From contig WLQA01000022.1 of NCBI GenBank assembly GCA_009698515.1, positions 1 to 10,425 of the forward strand: DNA of 10,425 nucleotides, written 5' to 3'. This document shows positions 1-6,672 of the stretch, in pieces (position 1 is the first letter of the stretch; each line of letters opens with the position of its first letter). The position numbers and the translations under genes were made by a program. The notes beneath the pieces were generated by a model, which worked only from the letters and a program-made list of their open reading frames with translations, was not told the origin of the DNA and ran no database searches. Source of the DNA: Actinomycetota bacterium (GTDB lineage: Bacteria; Actinomycetota; Actinomycetes; Nanopelagicales; Nanopelagicaceae).

Positions 1-74
1 CTGCGATTTGCTAAATAATCTTCACATTTCCTCCGCATAAATTTAAATTCTCAGGTTGGCATGCTCGGTTCAAG

Positions 75-104
75 TTGAGATCCTTGTAATGGGCAAGTTA
101 GCCT
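75..104 (+). promoter_or_regulatory. Promoter of the NlpC/P60 gene (leaderless)
   Basis: TTGAGA (75-80) matches five of six bases of the -35 consensus. It is followed after 18 bp by TAGCCT (99-104), a TANNNT actinobacterial -10. The A of the ATG at 111 falls exactly where +1 is expected, so the transcript should be leaderless. This agrees with the lack of a Shine-Dalgarno before the gene. Positions 1-74 hold only AT-rich DNA with a 10-bp palindrome (AATTTAAATT, 40-49) and no gene I can support. Confidence 0.55.
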
Positions 105-110
105 TCCCAA

Positions 111-1112
111 ATGAGATTTTGGAGTCGAGCGGTCATCAGCTTTGCGGTGGCTTTTTCCTTGCTATTTCCAATCTCCGCACATGCAGCGCCCTCGTTGTTA
201 GAGGTGCAAGCAAAGGTTAGAGATCTACAAGAACAAGCAACCACCGCTGCCGAAGGAGCACAAGAGGCAAAGGTTGAATTATCCAAATTACAAAAAACTT
301 TGGTCACAGTTCAACAACAAGCTAGTCAACAGGGTGCATCGGTAGATGCGTTGCATAAAACAATTGGCGCCATTGCTGCCCAGCAATACAAGGCTGGACC
401 ACTAAGCCAAAGCCTGGAACTACTTTTCTCTTCAGATCCAGCACTTTATCTATCTACCGCTGGATCTCTTGAATCAGTTACTCGCAAGAAAACAGCGGAT
501 CTTCGAAAATTTTCAGTAGCAACTCAGAGATTAACCGCTACCTCCTTAACTGTTAATGACAAGGTTTCACTGGTAAAAGCGGCACAGGCTAAATTTACAA
601 AGCAACTTGCGATTGCCAACGCAAAATTAAAAGAGGCGGAGGAGCTACTTGCCAAATTAACGGCGGCTGAACGTGAGCGATTAGCTAAGTTAAATGAGGA
701 TCAAGAAAACGCTGATCAACAAAACTCCTTGGCTGATGCCGGAAAGTACGGCGCGGTATCTGGTCGCGGTGGAGTTGCAATTAAGTATGCCCTTCAACAA
801 ATTGGTGATAAATATGTTTTTGGCGCAGCCGGGTTGGTTTATTGGGATTGCTCTGGCTTAACCATGCGCGCATTTCAAGCGGCCGGAGTTTCACTGCCAC
901 ATTCATCTAGAGCGCAGTATCAATATGGAAAGTCGGTAGCTCGCAAGGATTTACAACCTGGTGACTTAGTATTTTTTGGTAAACCAATTTCACATGTAGC
1001 CATATATCTGGGTGGTAATCGAATGCTGCATGCGCCAAGAACTGGTAGTCGAGTAAAAATTGCTGAATTTGATATGGGACGCAAGCCTTACATCGGCGCC
1101 AGACGTCTTTAA
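111..1112 (+). CDS. Secreted NlpC/P60 peptidoglycan endopeptidase with coiled-coil N-terminus
   Basis: This is a cell-wall hydrolase of the NlpC/P60 (RipA/Rv2190c-like) family, which cleaves peptide stems of peptidoglycan outside the membrane. Residues 1-25 form a signal peptide: a basic start, a hydrophobic core, and AHA before the likely cleavage at 25/26. Residues 28-205 are Ala/Gln/Lys/Glu-rich and predicted to be long coiled-coil helices, as in other actinobacterial NlpC/P60 proteins where this part restrains or positions the enzyme. The catalytic domain covers about 215-333. Cys247 lies in the DCSG motif, His295 in SHVAIYLG and His307 in LHAP, so the triad is complete. The ATG at 111 is the first usable start, because an in-frame TAG lies at 99-101. 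The pimB-like gene follows after 2 bp, so the two are probably co-transcribed. The length of 333 aa is normal for the family. Confidence 0.93.
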   Translation: MRFWSRAVISFAVAFSLLFPISAHAAPSLLEVQAKVRDLQEQATTAAEGAQEAKVELSKLQKTLVTVQQQASQQGASVDALHKTIGAIAAQQYKAGPLSQSLELLFSSDPALYLSTAGSLESVTRKKTADLRKFSVATQRLTATSLTVNDKVSLVKAAQAKFTKQLAIANAKLKEAEELLAKLTAAERERLAKLNEDQENADQQNSLADAGKYGAVSGRGGVAIKYALQQIGDKYVFGAAGLVYWDCSGLTMRAFQAAGVSLPHSSRAQYQYGKSVARKDLQPGDLVFFGKPISHVAIYLGGNRMLHAPRTGSRVKIAEFDMGRKPYIGARRL

Positions 1113-1114
1113 GC

Positions 1115-2263
1115 ATGCACAATCAAAGTCGAGAAGTTTTATTAATTACAAATGATTTAGGTCCACGGGCTGGCGGCATCGAAACCTTTGTATTAGGTTT
1201 ATTGGAAAGAGTTCCCAAGAATTGCGTTGTTATTTTTACTTCAACTCAACCAAATCATGAAAATTTTGATCAAGAATTATTTGAAAAATATGGCGCAATC
1301 GTTATTCGCGACCGGGCGAAGATCTTGCTGCCAACATATCGAATTAATAAAAAGGCAGCACAATTGCTAAAGCAATATGGTGCACGAAATGTTTGGTTTG
1401 GCGCAGCCGCCCCGTTGGCACTAATGGCTGGAAAACTCAGAAAATCAGGGGCAACAAATATTGTCGCATTAACCCATGGTCATGAGGTTTGGTGGGCAAA
1501 ACTTCCGATATTTAAATTGGCAATTCGAAAGATTTCTAAAGATGTTGATTGGTTAACTTACCTTGGTGATTTCACAAGAAGTGCGCTTTTGCCCGCTGTT
1601 AAAGATGAGAGAAAATTATTTAAAATTGCACCAGGAATAGATATTGCACATTTTCAACCATATTCAATCGATCAAGATTTGGTTGAAAAATATAGATTAC
1701 AAAATAAGCGCGTTATAGTCTCAGTTGGTCGCTTAGTGCACCGCAAAGGTCAAGATAAATTAATTGAAGCGATGCCAAAAGTTTTAAAACAATTTCCAGA
1801 TGCGGTTTTATTGCTGGTCGGTCAAGGCCCGATCAAATCAATGTTGGATAAGTTAATTAGACATAACAGCTTAGAAAAAAATGTAATTTTCACAGGCCGG
1901 GTTCAATTCCGGGATCTTCCTAAATATATCCAATTAGGTGAAGTATTTGCCATGCCATCACGTGATCGATTTTTTGGATTAGAGGTGGAAGGTTTAGGAA
2001 TAGTTTATTTAGAGGCAAGTGCATGTGGTTTACCTGTAGTTGTTGGAAAATCAGGAGGTGCACCCGATGCCGTATTGGACGGTAAGAGTGGTTATGTAAT
2101 TGATGGAACTAAACCAAATGAGATTGCAGATGCCTTATGTAAATTGCTTTCTGATCCTAAACTAGCAAAACAGATGGGCGAGGTTGGCCGAGAGTGGATT
2201 GAAAAAGAGTGGCAGTGGTCGATTTGGTCAAGTAAATTTAATAAATTACTTATTAAGAATTAA
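1115..2263 (+). CDS. pimB: GT4 glycosyltransferase, PimB'-like phosphatidylinositol mannoside mannosyltransferase
   Basis: This is a retaining GT-B glycosyltransferase of family GT4. PimB' (Rv2188c type) adds the second mannose from GDP-mannose to PIM1 at the inner face of the membrane. The N-terminal half has GGIE (20-23) in the first Rossmann loop and HGHE (121-124). The C-terminal half has SVGRLVHRKG (203-212) with the donor-phosphate residues Arg206 and Lys211. The EX7E motif is Glu292/Glu300 inside EVEGLGIVYLEA, followed by SGGAPDAV (313-320). The EGLGIVYLEA and SGGAP blocks are characteristic of the PimB' branch. There is no signal peptide or transmembrane segment. It starts 2 bp after the NlpC/P60 stop without a Shine-Dalgarno, so translation may be by reinitiation. 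Its 3' end overlaps the convergent response-regulator gene by 18 bp. The acceptor is inferred from motif similarity and synteny; a related GT4 enzyme remains possible. Confidence 0.85.
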   Translation: MHNQSREVLLITNDLGPRAGGIETFVLGLLERVPKNCVVIFTSTQPNHENFDQELFEKYGAIVIRDRAKILLPTYRINKKAAQLLKQYGARNVWFGAAAPLALMAGKLRKSGATNIVALTHGHEVWWAKLPIFKLAIRKISKDVDWLTYLGDFTRSALLPAVKDERKLFKIAPGIDIAHFQPYSIDQDLVEKYRLQNKRVIVSVGRLVHRKGQDKLIEAMPKVLKQFPDAVLLLVGQGPIKSMLDKLIRHNSLEKNVIFTGRVQFRDLPKYIQLGEVFAMPSRDRFFGLEVEGLGIVYLEASACGLPVVVGKSGGAPDAVLDGKSGYVIDGTKPNEIADALCKLLSDPKLAKQMGEVGREWIEKEWQWSIWSSKFNKLLIKN

Positions 2264-2269
2264 TTTATT
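2240..2269. terminator. AT-only inverted repeat at a convergent gene end, possible bidirectional terminator
   Basis: AATAAATTA (2240-2248) and TAATTTATT (2261-2269) are perfect inverted copies around a 12-nt loop. The loop itself contains CTTA-T-TAAG (2249-2257). The stop codon of the response regulator lies in the left arm (2246-2248) and the stop codon of pimB in the right arm (2261-2263). With no GC pairs in the main stem it would be a weak intrinsic terminator. Chance symmetry in AT-rich DNA is a real alternative. Confidence 0.3.
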
Positions 2270-2860
2270 TTCGATCGCAATTTTCAAAGCTTGTGATCTA
2301 TTTGCAGCACCTAGCTTTCGATAGATAGCTGCTAAATGAGTTTTAACCGTCGTCTCACTTAAAAATAATTTGCGACCCATTGTTGTGGCGGTTAATCCTT
2401 CGCCCAGTAAATTTAAGACATCAAGTTCACGATTAGTTAACCGATAATCTTTTTGCTTTGTTGTCCTATTGATTTCTCCAATTACTTGAAATGGTTTTGT
2501 CGATTTTTCTAATATGGAAAGAACTTCCAGCAGTTCCGATACGGGGGAGCTTTTTAACACATAGGCACTAGCGCCAGATTCTTTGGCCAGATTTAGATTA
2601 TCTTCATCATCATCCATAGTTAAGACAACAAATTTGATTATCTTGGCAGCTTTATTAAGTGCAAAGATTACATCTAGACCATTGCCATCTCCGAGGTTTA
2701 AATCCAAAATACAAATATCAGGAGCTTTGTTATTTAGCACTGCCAGCGCCTCTGATTTAGAGGCTGCTTCACCAATGACTTGATAATCTGTGTCGATTAA
2801 CGCTTGCGATAACCCAGATCTAATTAAGGAATGGTCATCAACTAGGACCACTGTTTTCAT
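2246..2860 (-). CDS. NarL/FixJ-family response regulator with LuxR-type HTH
   Basis: This is the DNA-binding output half of a two-component system. The receiver domain spans residues 1 to about 118, with acidic pocket Asp8/Asp9, phospho-acceptor Asp53 (ILDL), switch Thr81 and Lys103, all present. A linker leads to a LuxR/GerE helix-turn-helix at about 139-204, with LTNRELDVLNLL (141-152), SETTVKTHL (168-176) and a final dimerisation helix. At 204 aa it is a standard NarL-type regulator. Its ATG overlaps the TGA of the upstream histidine kinase in an ATGA junction, so the two are translationally coupled and almost certainly cognate. The 3' end overlaps pimB by 18 bp, tail to tail. Targets are unknown. 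Its place behind fadD suggests lipid or envelope genes, which is inference. Confidence 0.93.
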   Translation of the reverse strand: MKTVVLVDDHSLIRSGLSQALIDTDYQVIGEAASKSEALAVLNNKAPDICILDLNLGDGNGLDVIFALNKAAKIIKFVVLTMDDDEDNLNLAKESGASAYVLKSSPVSELLEVLSILEKSTKPFQVIGEINRTTKQKDYRLTNRELDVLNLLGEGLTATTMGRKLFLSETTVKTHLAAIYRKLGAANRSQALKIAIENKLILNK

Positions 2861-3420
2861 TTGAACTCTATTACAAAGTTTGAATCTTGTTGCTGCAACG
2901 TAGCACCGATTTTTGCCAATCGCTCTTTGATACCTAGTAAGCCAAAACCTTCTCTTTCCTTTTTATTATCAAAATTTCCATCATCGCGGTATTTGATCTG
3001 CGTTGCATCTAAAGTTATTTCTATATTTCGACAATTAGCATGTTGTTTAGAATTTAAAATCAATTCCCGAATGGTTCTTAATAAATCATAGTGTTTATCT
3101 TTTAGTAGAATTATTTCACCGGAGATTTCATATTTTATCTCTGTTTCACTAAGTAATTGTGGCAACATCTGGGATATTGATTGCGCAATACTGCGATCTG
3201 ATTCATTACGCAGATCGAAAATTTCATTTCTGACTTGTTGCACCATGGCAGATGTAGTTGCCCTTAGATTGCGTAATTCGGTACGGCTTGGTTGATCTAA
3301 ATTCGGATTTCCAATTACGGCATCAAGACGATATCCAAGTGCTGCTAACTCTTGCGCCAAACCATCATGCAGCTCTCGTGCTAGGCGAGAGCGATCGGAA
3401 TTAGGCGAAGAGTTCATCAA
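2857..3420 (-). CDS. Short cytoplasmic NarL/DesK-type sensor histidine kinase lacking a sensor domain
   Basis: This is a HisKA_3-type histidine kinase reduced to its catalytic core. The DHp begins almost at once: ELHDGLAQ (16-23) has the phospho-acceptor His18, and the two DHp helices run to about residue 75. The HATPase domain occupies about 105-187, with an N box (Glu119, Asn123, His127), a G1 box DDG (146-148) and a G2 box GFGLLG (158-163). There is no transmembrane helix, PAS or GAF domain, and at 187 aa it is far shorter than typical membrane kinases of this class. The first codons are TTG (3420) then ATG (3417). ATG is the likelier start, giving 186 aa. Either start lies inside the 3' end of fadD (overlap 17-20 bp), and the TGA overlaps the ATG of the response regulator. 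The signal must come from a partner protein or a cytoplasmic ligand (inference). Confidence 0.9.
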   Translation of the reverse strand: MMNSSPNSDRSRLARELHDGLAQELAALGYRLDAVIGNPNLDQPSRTELRNLRATTSAMVQQVRNEIFDLRNESDRSIAQSISQMLPQLLSETEIKYEISGEIILLKDKHYDLLRTIRELILNSKQHANCRNIEITLDATQIKYRDDGNFDNKKEREGFGLLGIKERLAKIGATLQQQDSNFVIEFK

Positions 3421-5185
3421 TCTCGCGAGCGAATTGTTGACCTACAACATGTCGCTTCACGGATAACTTGGCAGTTAATTGACCACCAGCGATTGTGAAA
3501 TCAACTGGCAAAATTGTAAATTTACGAATTGATTCAGCTCGGCTAACCGCTTTATTGGTTTCATCTACAGCGGTCTGAATTACAGCTAGCAAAGCTGGAT
3601 CTTTTGCTAATTCAGCTATGGATGCACCCTCTTTTTTATTTGCTACCGCCCAAGGTTTAATTGAATCTGGATCTAAAGTAATTAAGGCTGCAATAAATGG
3701 TTTGTTATCTCCGACCACCATACATTGTGAAATTAATGGATGAGAGCGCAAGCGATCTTCTAGAACGGCAGGTGCAACATTTTTTCCACCAGCGGTAACA
3801 ATTAATTCTTTCTTTCGACCAACAATATATAAATATCCCGCATCATCGATTCGACCTAAATCACCAGATTTAAAGTAACCATCTGCGGTGAAGACCTCGG
3901 CATTTGCGGCATCATTTTGCCAGTAACCCTTCATCACAATCGGGCCCTTAATTAAAACTTCGCCATCTTCTGCAATTTTTATTGTGTTACCAGGAATTGG
4001 TTTACCTACAGAGCCAACTTCATGCGCCCAAGTTAAATTCAGTGTGGCACCTGCTGTTGTCTCGGTTAATCCGTAACCTTCTAAAACTCTAATTCCAGCG
4101 CCTCTGTAAAAATGTCCAAGTCGCTCACCAAGTGGTGCACCACCAGAGATTGCTGCTTCAACTCGACCACCCATACCAGCGCGAATCTTTGCGTAAACTA
4201 ATTTATCAAAGAGGGCATGTTGAATTCGCAGTAGTGGTGAAATCTTTTTGGTATCTAATCCTTCGCTATAGGCAATTGCCACCGCTGCCGCCTTTTGGAA
4301 AATCTTTCCTTTGCCGGCAGCTTCTGCCTTGGACTCTGCGCCGTTGTAGATCTTTTCAAAAATGCGCGGAACTGCAAGTACAAATGTTGGTTTAAAAGAT
4401 GCAAGATCTGCGGGAAGTCTTGCAATATCACCGCAGTGCGCTAAATGTAGACCGGCGGTGATTGATCCAATCTGAACCATTCGACCGAAAACGTGCGCTA
4501 CTGGCAAGAACAATAAAGTTGAACCGCCCGGTTTTAGGAAAAGATCACTTGCGCCATTTACTACATTGCCACACTCAGCTAAGAAGTTTCCGTGTGTTAG
4601 TTGAACACCTTTTGGTTTACCAGTTGTTCCGGAGGTGTAAATCAAGGTTGCCAATGAATCTGGTGTTAAAGCATTTCGACGAGTTGTTATTTCATCATCT
4701 GAAATTGATTTACCAGCAGCAATAAGAGTTGCTAGGGCATTGTCGGTGATACTCCAAATATTTTTACAAGTAGCAGGCATAACTGGCTTTGCCACCTCTG
4801 CTAATACTGAAGTTTCAACAATAATTGCAACAGAACCAGAGTCGGTCAGAATCCAATCAATTTGCTCTGCACTTGAAGTTTCATAAATTGGAACTGGGAC
4901 GGCGCCGGCGTACCAAATTGCAAAATCTAAAATCGTCCATTCATAACGAGTTCGCGCCATGATTGCTACGCGATCACCAATTTTTACATTAGATGCAATT
5001 AAACCTTTGGCAACAGAACGAATTTCCTCTTCAAACTCTTTAGCTGTAACTGGCTGCCAACCATCACCGAGTGGGCGAGAGGCAACGATGCGCTCTGGTT
5101 CAAACCAGGCTCGCTCGGAAATTAAATTAGTTAGGTTTCCGGCGGCTGCTGGCGGGATTATTGATGGAATGGTTATTTCGTTCAT
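3401..5185 (-). CDS. fadD15: Long-chain fatty acyl-CoA synthetase (FadD15-like AMP-binding enzyme)
   Basis: This is an ANL-superfamily ligase that activates fatty acids with ATP to acyl-AMP and then acyl-CoA, feeding lipid synthesis or breakdown. Motifs in order are the P-loop YTSGTTGKPKG (183-193), SGGAPLG (347-353), YGLTETT (371-377, adenine/substrate pocket), SGDLGR (440-445, with the ribose-binding Asp) and GRKKELIVTAGGKNV (456-470, hinge). The large N-terminal domain (about 1-445) and the small C-terminal domain (to 594) are complete. The length fits bacterial ACSL/FadD15 enzymes. The C-terminal A10 region reads LTAKLSVKR (570-578), and the lysine position is unusual (see findings). The ATG at 5185 has no Shine-Dalgarno but sits just after a TANNNT -10. 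The kinase gene begins inside its end, so this is the first gene of a fadD-kinase-regulator operon. Synteny with Rv2187 supports the name. Confidence 0.92.
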   Translation of the reverse strand: MNEITIPSIIPPAAAGNLTNLISERAWFEPERIVASRPLGDGWQPVTAKEFEEEIRSVAKGLIASNVKIGDRVAIMARTRYEWTILDFAIWYAGAVPVPIYETSSAEQIDWILTDSGSVAIIVETSVLAEVAKPVMPATCKNIWSITDNALATLIAAGKSISDDEITTRRNALTPDSLATLIYTSGTTGKPKGVQLTHGNFLAECGNVVNGASDLFLKPGGSTLLFLPVAHVFGRMVQIGSITAGLHLAHCGDIARLPADLASFKPTFVLAVPRIFEKIYNGAESKAEAAGKGKIFQKAAAVAIAYSEGLDTKKISPLLRIQHALFDKLVYAKIRAGMGGRVEAAISGGAPLGERLGHFYRGAGIRVLEGYGLTETTAGATLNLTWAHEVGSVGKPIPGNTIKIAEDGEVLIKGPIVMKGYWQNDAANAEVFTADGYFKSGDLGRIDDAGYLYIVGRKKELIVTAGGKNVAPAVLEDRLRSHPLISQCMVVGDNKPFIAALITLDPDSIKPWAVANKKEGASIAELAKDPALLAVIQTAVDETNKAVSRAESIRKFTILPVDFTIAGGQLTAKLSVKRHVVGQQFAREIDELFA

Positions 5186-5268
5186 ATGCCCAACGCTAGT
5201 GCCTCACCGGCGAGTAAGGCTAGATCTACCGGCAATTATTCGGCCTACTAGGCGGTAGCCTTACCCGC
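5186..5268. promoter_or_regulatory. Divergent promoter region between fadD15 and the SRPBCC gene, with inverted repeat
   Basis: On the plus strand TAGCCT (5256-5261) ends 7 nt before the ATG at 5269. On the minus strand TAGCGT (5198 to 5193) ends 7 nt before the fadD ATG at 5185. Both fit leaderless starts, and no good Shine-Dalgarno precedes either gene. The stretch 5256-5268, TAGCCTTACCCGC, recurs inverted at 5222-5210 as TAGCCTTACTCGC with one mismatch, giving a second possible minus-strand -10. Between the arms lies an 11-bp palindrome, GCCTA-C-TAGGC (5243-5253). No clear -35 was found for either gene. Confidence 0.5.
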
Positions 5269-5706
5269 ATGTCCGATATATCAACCTCCACCGTAACTGT
5301 TGAAGCCTCCGCTGCCGATGTGCAAGCGGTGCTCTTTGATCTACCTTCATATCCAACTTGGTCAACATCAATTAAATCTGTAAATGTAATTGCAAAAGAT
5401 GATCAAGGACGAGCAACACAAGTGCAAGTATCTGTTGATGCCGGAGCACTTAAAGACAAACCAACATTGAATTACGACTGGAGCAAGGCGCCATCTCGAT
5501 TGGATTTCTCATTAGAAGATGCCGATTTATTAACTGAGATGACCGGTGCTTACATAATTAAAGATAATGGTGATGACACAACAGATGTTACCTATGAATT
5601 AACTGTTGGATTATCAATGCCGGTTCCGGCCATGATGCGCAAGAAGGCGGAAAAATCAACGATTGATCTTGCATTAAAGCAATTAAAGGAAAAACTGGAA
5701 AATTAA
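5269..5706 (+). CDS. SRPBCC / polyketide-cyclase-like START-fold protein
   Basis: This is a small cytoplasmic protein of 145 aa with the SRPBCC (Bet v1-like, START) pattern. It has an N-terminal beta strand followed by ASAADVQAVLFDLPSYPTW (14-32), the usual short helices ending in Pro-x-Trp. A run of alternating beta strands follows (about 37-115), and a long C-terminal helix (about 119-145) closes the cavity. The family binds hydrophobic ligands such as lipids. No enzyme chemistry can be assigned from residues. Mycobacterial Rv2185c (TB16.3) is the syntenic relative, also near fadD15. The ATG at 5269 is favoured because a -10 (TAGCCT, 5256-5261) ends 7 nt upstream. The glucokinase start codon abuts its stop codon directly, so the two are co-transcribed. 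A role as lipid carrier or sensor for FadD15 is conjecture. Confidence 0.85.
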   Translation: MSDISTSTVTVEASAADVQAVLFDLPSYPTWSTSIKSVNVIAKDDQGRATQVQVSVDAGALKDKPTLNYDWSKAPSRLDFSLEDADLLTEMTGAYIIKDNGDDTTDVTYELTVGLSMPVPAMMRKKAEKSTIDLALKQLKEKLEN

Positions 5707-6672
5707 TTGAACTCAGCTAGCGCAATTTCTGGCCTAACTGTTGGAATTGATATCGGCGGCACCAAAGTATTAGGTGGCGTGGTTGATACCGACGGCAAAA
5801 TTTTGGCTACCTATCGAAAAGATACGCCAAAAAATGGTGGGCAAGATTTAATTAATGTAATTATTGAAGTTGTTAAAGAGCTTCAAACAAAACATCAGAT
5901 TGCAGGAATTGGTGTTAGTACAGCCGGAATTGTTTCTGCTGATCGCAAAACAGTTATTGCCGCTGGAAATATTGCAAATTGGAATGATGTCGCGTTGGCA
6001 GATGCATTAGTTAAAGAGTTTGGCCTGCCGGCAGTAGTTGAAAATGATGCCAATGCTGCGATATGGGCAGAGTTTAAATTTGGAAATGCAAAAGGTTTAA
6101 ATCCTGTTATGTTCTTTATTATCGGAACCGGCATGGGTGGCGGATTAATTATCGATGGCAAGCTTTATCGAGGAGCTCACGGAATCGGCGCAGAGTTTGG
6201 CCACATGATGGTCAAATTAGATGGCGAAAAATGTGGCTGTGGCGCAATTGGTTGTATCGAAACTTATGCATCGGGTTCAGCATTGATGCGATATGCGCAT
6301 GAAGAGATCGCAAGTAATTTAGAAAAAGGAAAAGTTTTACTAAATTTCGGAGATGGCACATTAAATGGTTTTACTGGGCAAGTACTAACAAAGGCGGCCC
6401 AAGCCGGAGATCAATTAGCTTTGTCAGCCTTTGCAAAACAATCTGATTGGGTTGGTAGCGCGATTGCCTCTTACACACTTCTACTTGATCCAGAGGCGAT
6501 AATTATTGGTGGTGGCGTAATTGATGCGGGAGATATTTTCTTAAAACCTGCGATAGCCGCTGCCGAAAAATACATGCCATTTGCTGGCAAACATCCACTA
6601 CCAAAAATTATTGCAGCTAAATTTGGTAATGATGCTGGCTTAGTTGGCGCAGCAGATTTAGTTAGAGCGTAA
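5707..6672 (+). CDS. glkA: ROK-family glucokinase
   Basis: It phosphorylates glucose to glucose-6-phosphate at the head of glycolysis. The phosphate-binding loop is GIDIGGTK (13-20, with Asp15). The sugar-binding and catalytic segment is VENDANAA (111-118) with catalytic Asp114. The second phosphate motif is IGTGMGGG (139-146). The ROK signature (158-190) has Glu163 for sugar binding and the zinc ligands His166, Cys176, Cys178 and Cys183. The length of 321 aa is normal. The start codon is TTG at 5707, touching the TAA of the SRPBCC gene; the gene's stop overlaps the convergent hydrolase by 11 bp. Streptomyces glkA is of the same ROK type, which supports the name. Other ROK sugar kinases, or use of polyphosphate as donor, cannot be excluded from sequence alone. 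The N-terminal region lacks a helix-turn-helix, so it is not a ROK repressor. Confidence 0.88.
   Translation: MNSASAISGLTVGIDIGGTKVLGGVVDTDGKILATYRKDTPKNGGQDLINVIIEVVKELQTKHQIAGIGVSTAGIVSADRKTVIAAGNIANWNDVALADALVKEFGLPAVVENDANAAIWAEFKFGNAKGLNPVMFFIIGTGMGGGLIIDGKLYRGAHGIGAEFGHMMVKLDGEKCGCGAIGCIETYASGSALMRYAHEEIASNLEKGKVLLNFGDGTLNGFTGQVLTKAAQAGDQLALSAFAKQSDWVGSAIASYTLLLDPEAIIIGGGVIDAGDIFLKPAIAAAEKYMPFAGKHPLPKIIAAKFGNDAGLVGAADLVRA

Noticed and set aside
1..38. Possible start of a minus-strand gene (ATG at 38, reading MRRKCEDYLANR to the edge), or the tail of an upstream plus-strand gene ending at 40
   Set aside because: Only a dozen codons are visible in either reading, with no Shine-Dalgarno, good -10 or recognisable motif. 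The sequence is too short to call.
907..1122. 71-codon minus-strand open frame under the NlpC/P60 catalytic domain
   Set aside because: It is antisense to the conserved domain, with no promoter, ribosome binding site or motif.
4959..5258. 99-codon plus-strand open frame crossing the fadD15 start
   Set aside because: It lies antisense to the well-supported fadD15 gene, has low-complexity composition typical of a shadow frame, no start signals and no family motif.
5895..6161. 88-codon minus-strand open frame under glkA, rich in Pro and Ile
   Set aside because: It mirrors Gly/Asn-rich glucokinase codons and is a shadow frame with no independent support.
5707..6672. ROK protein as a transcriptional repressor (NagC/XylR type)
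   Set aside because: It begins directly with the kinase phosphate loop and has no N-terminal helix-turn-helix.
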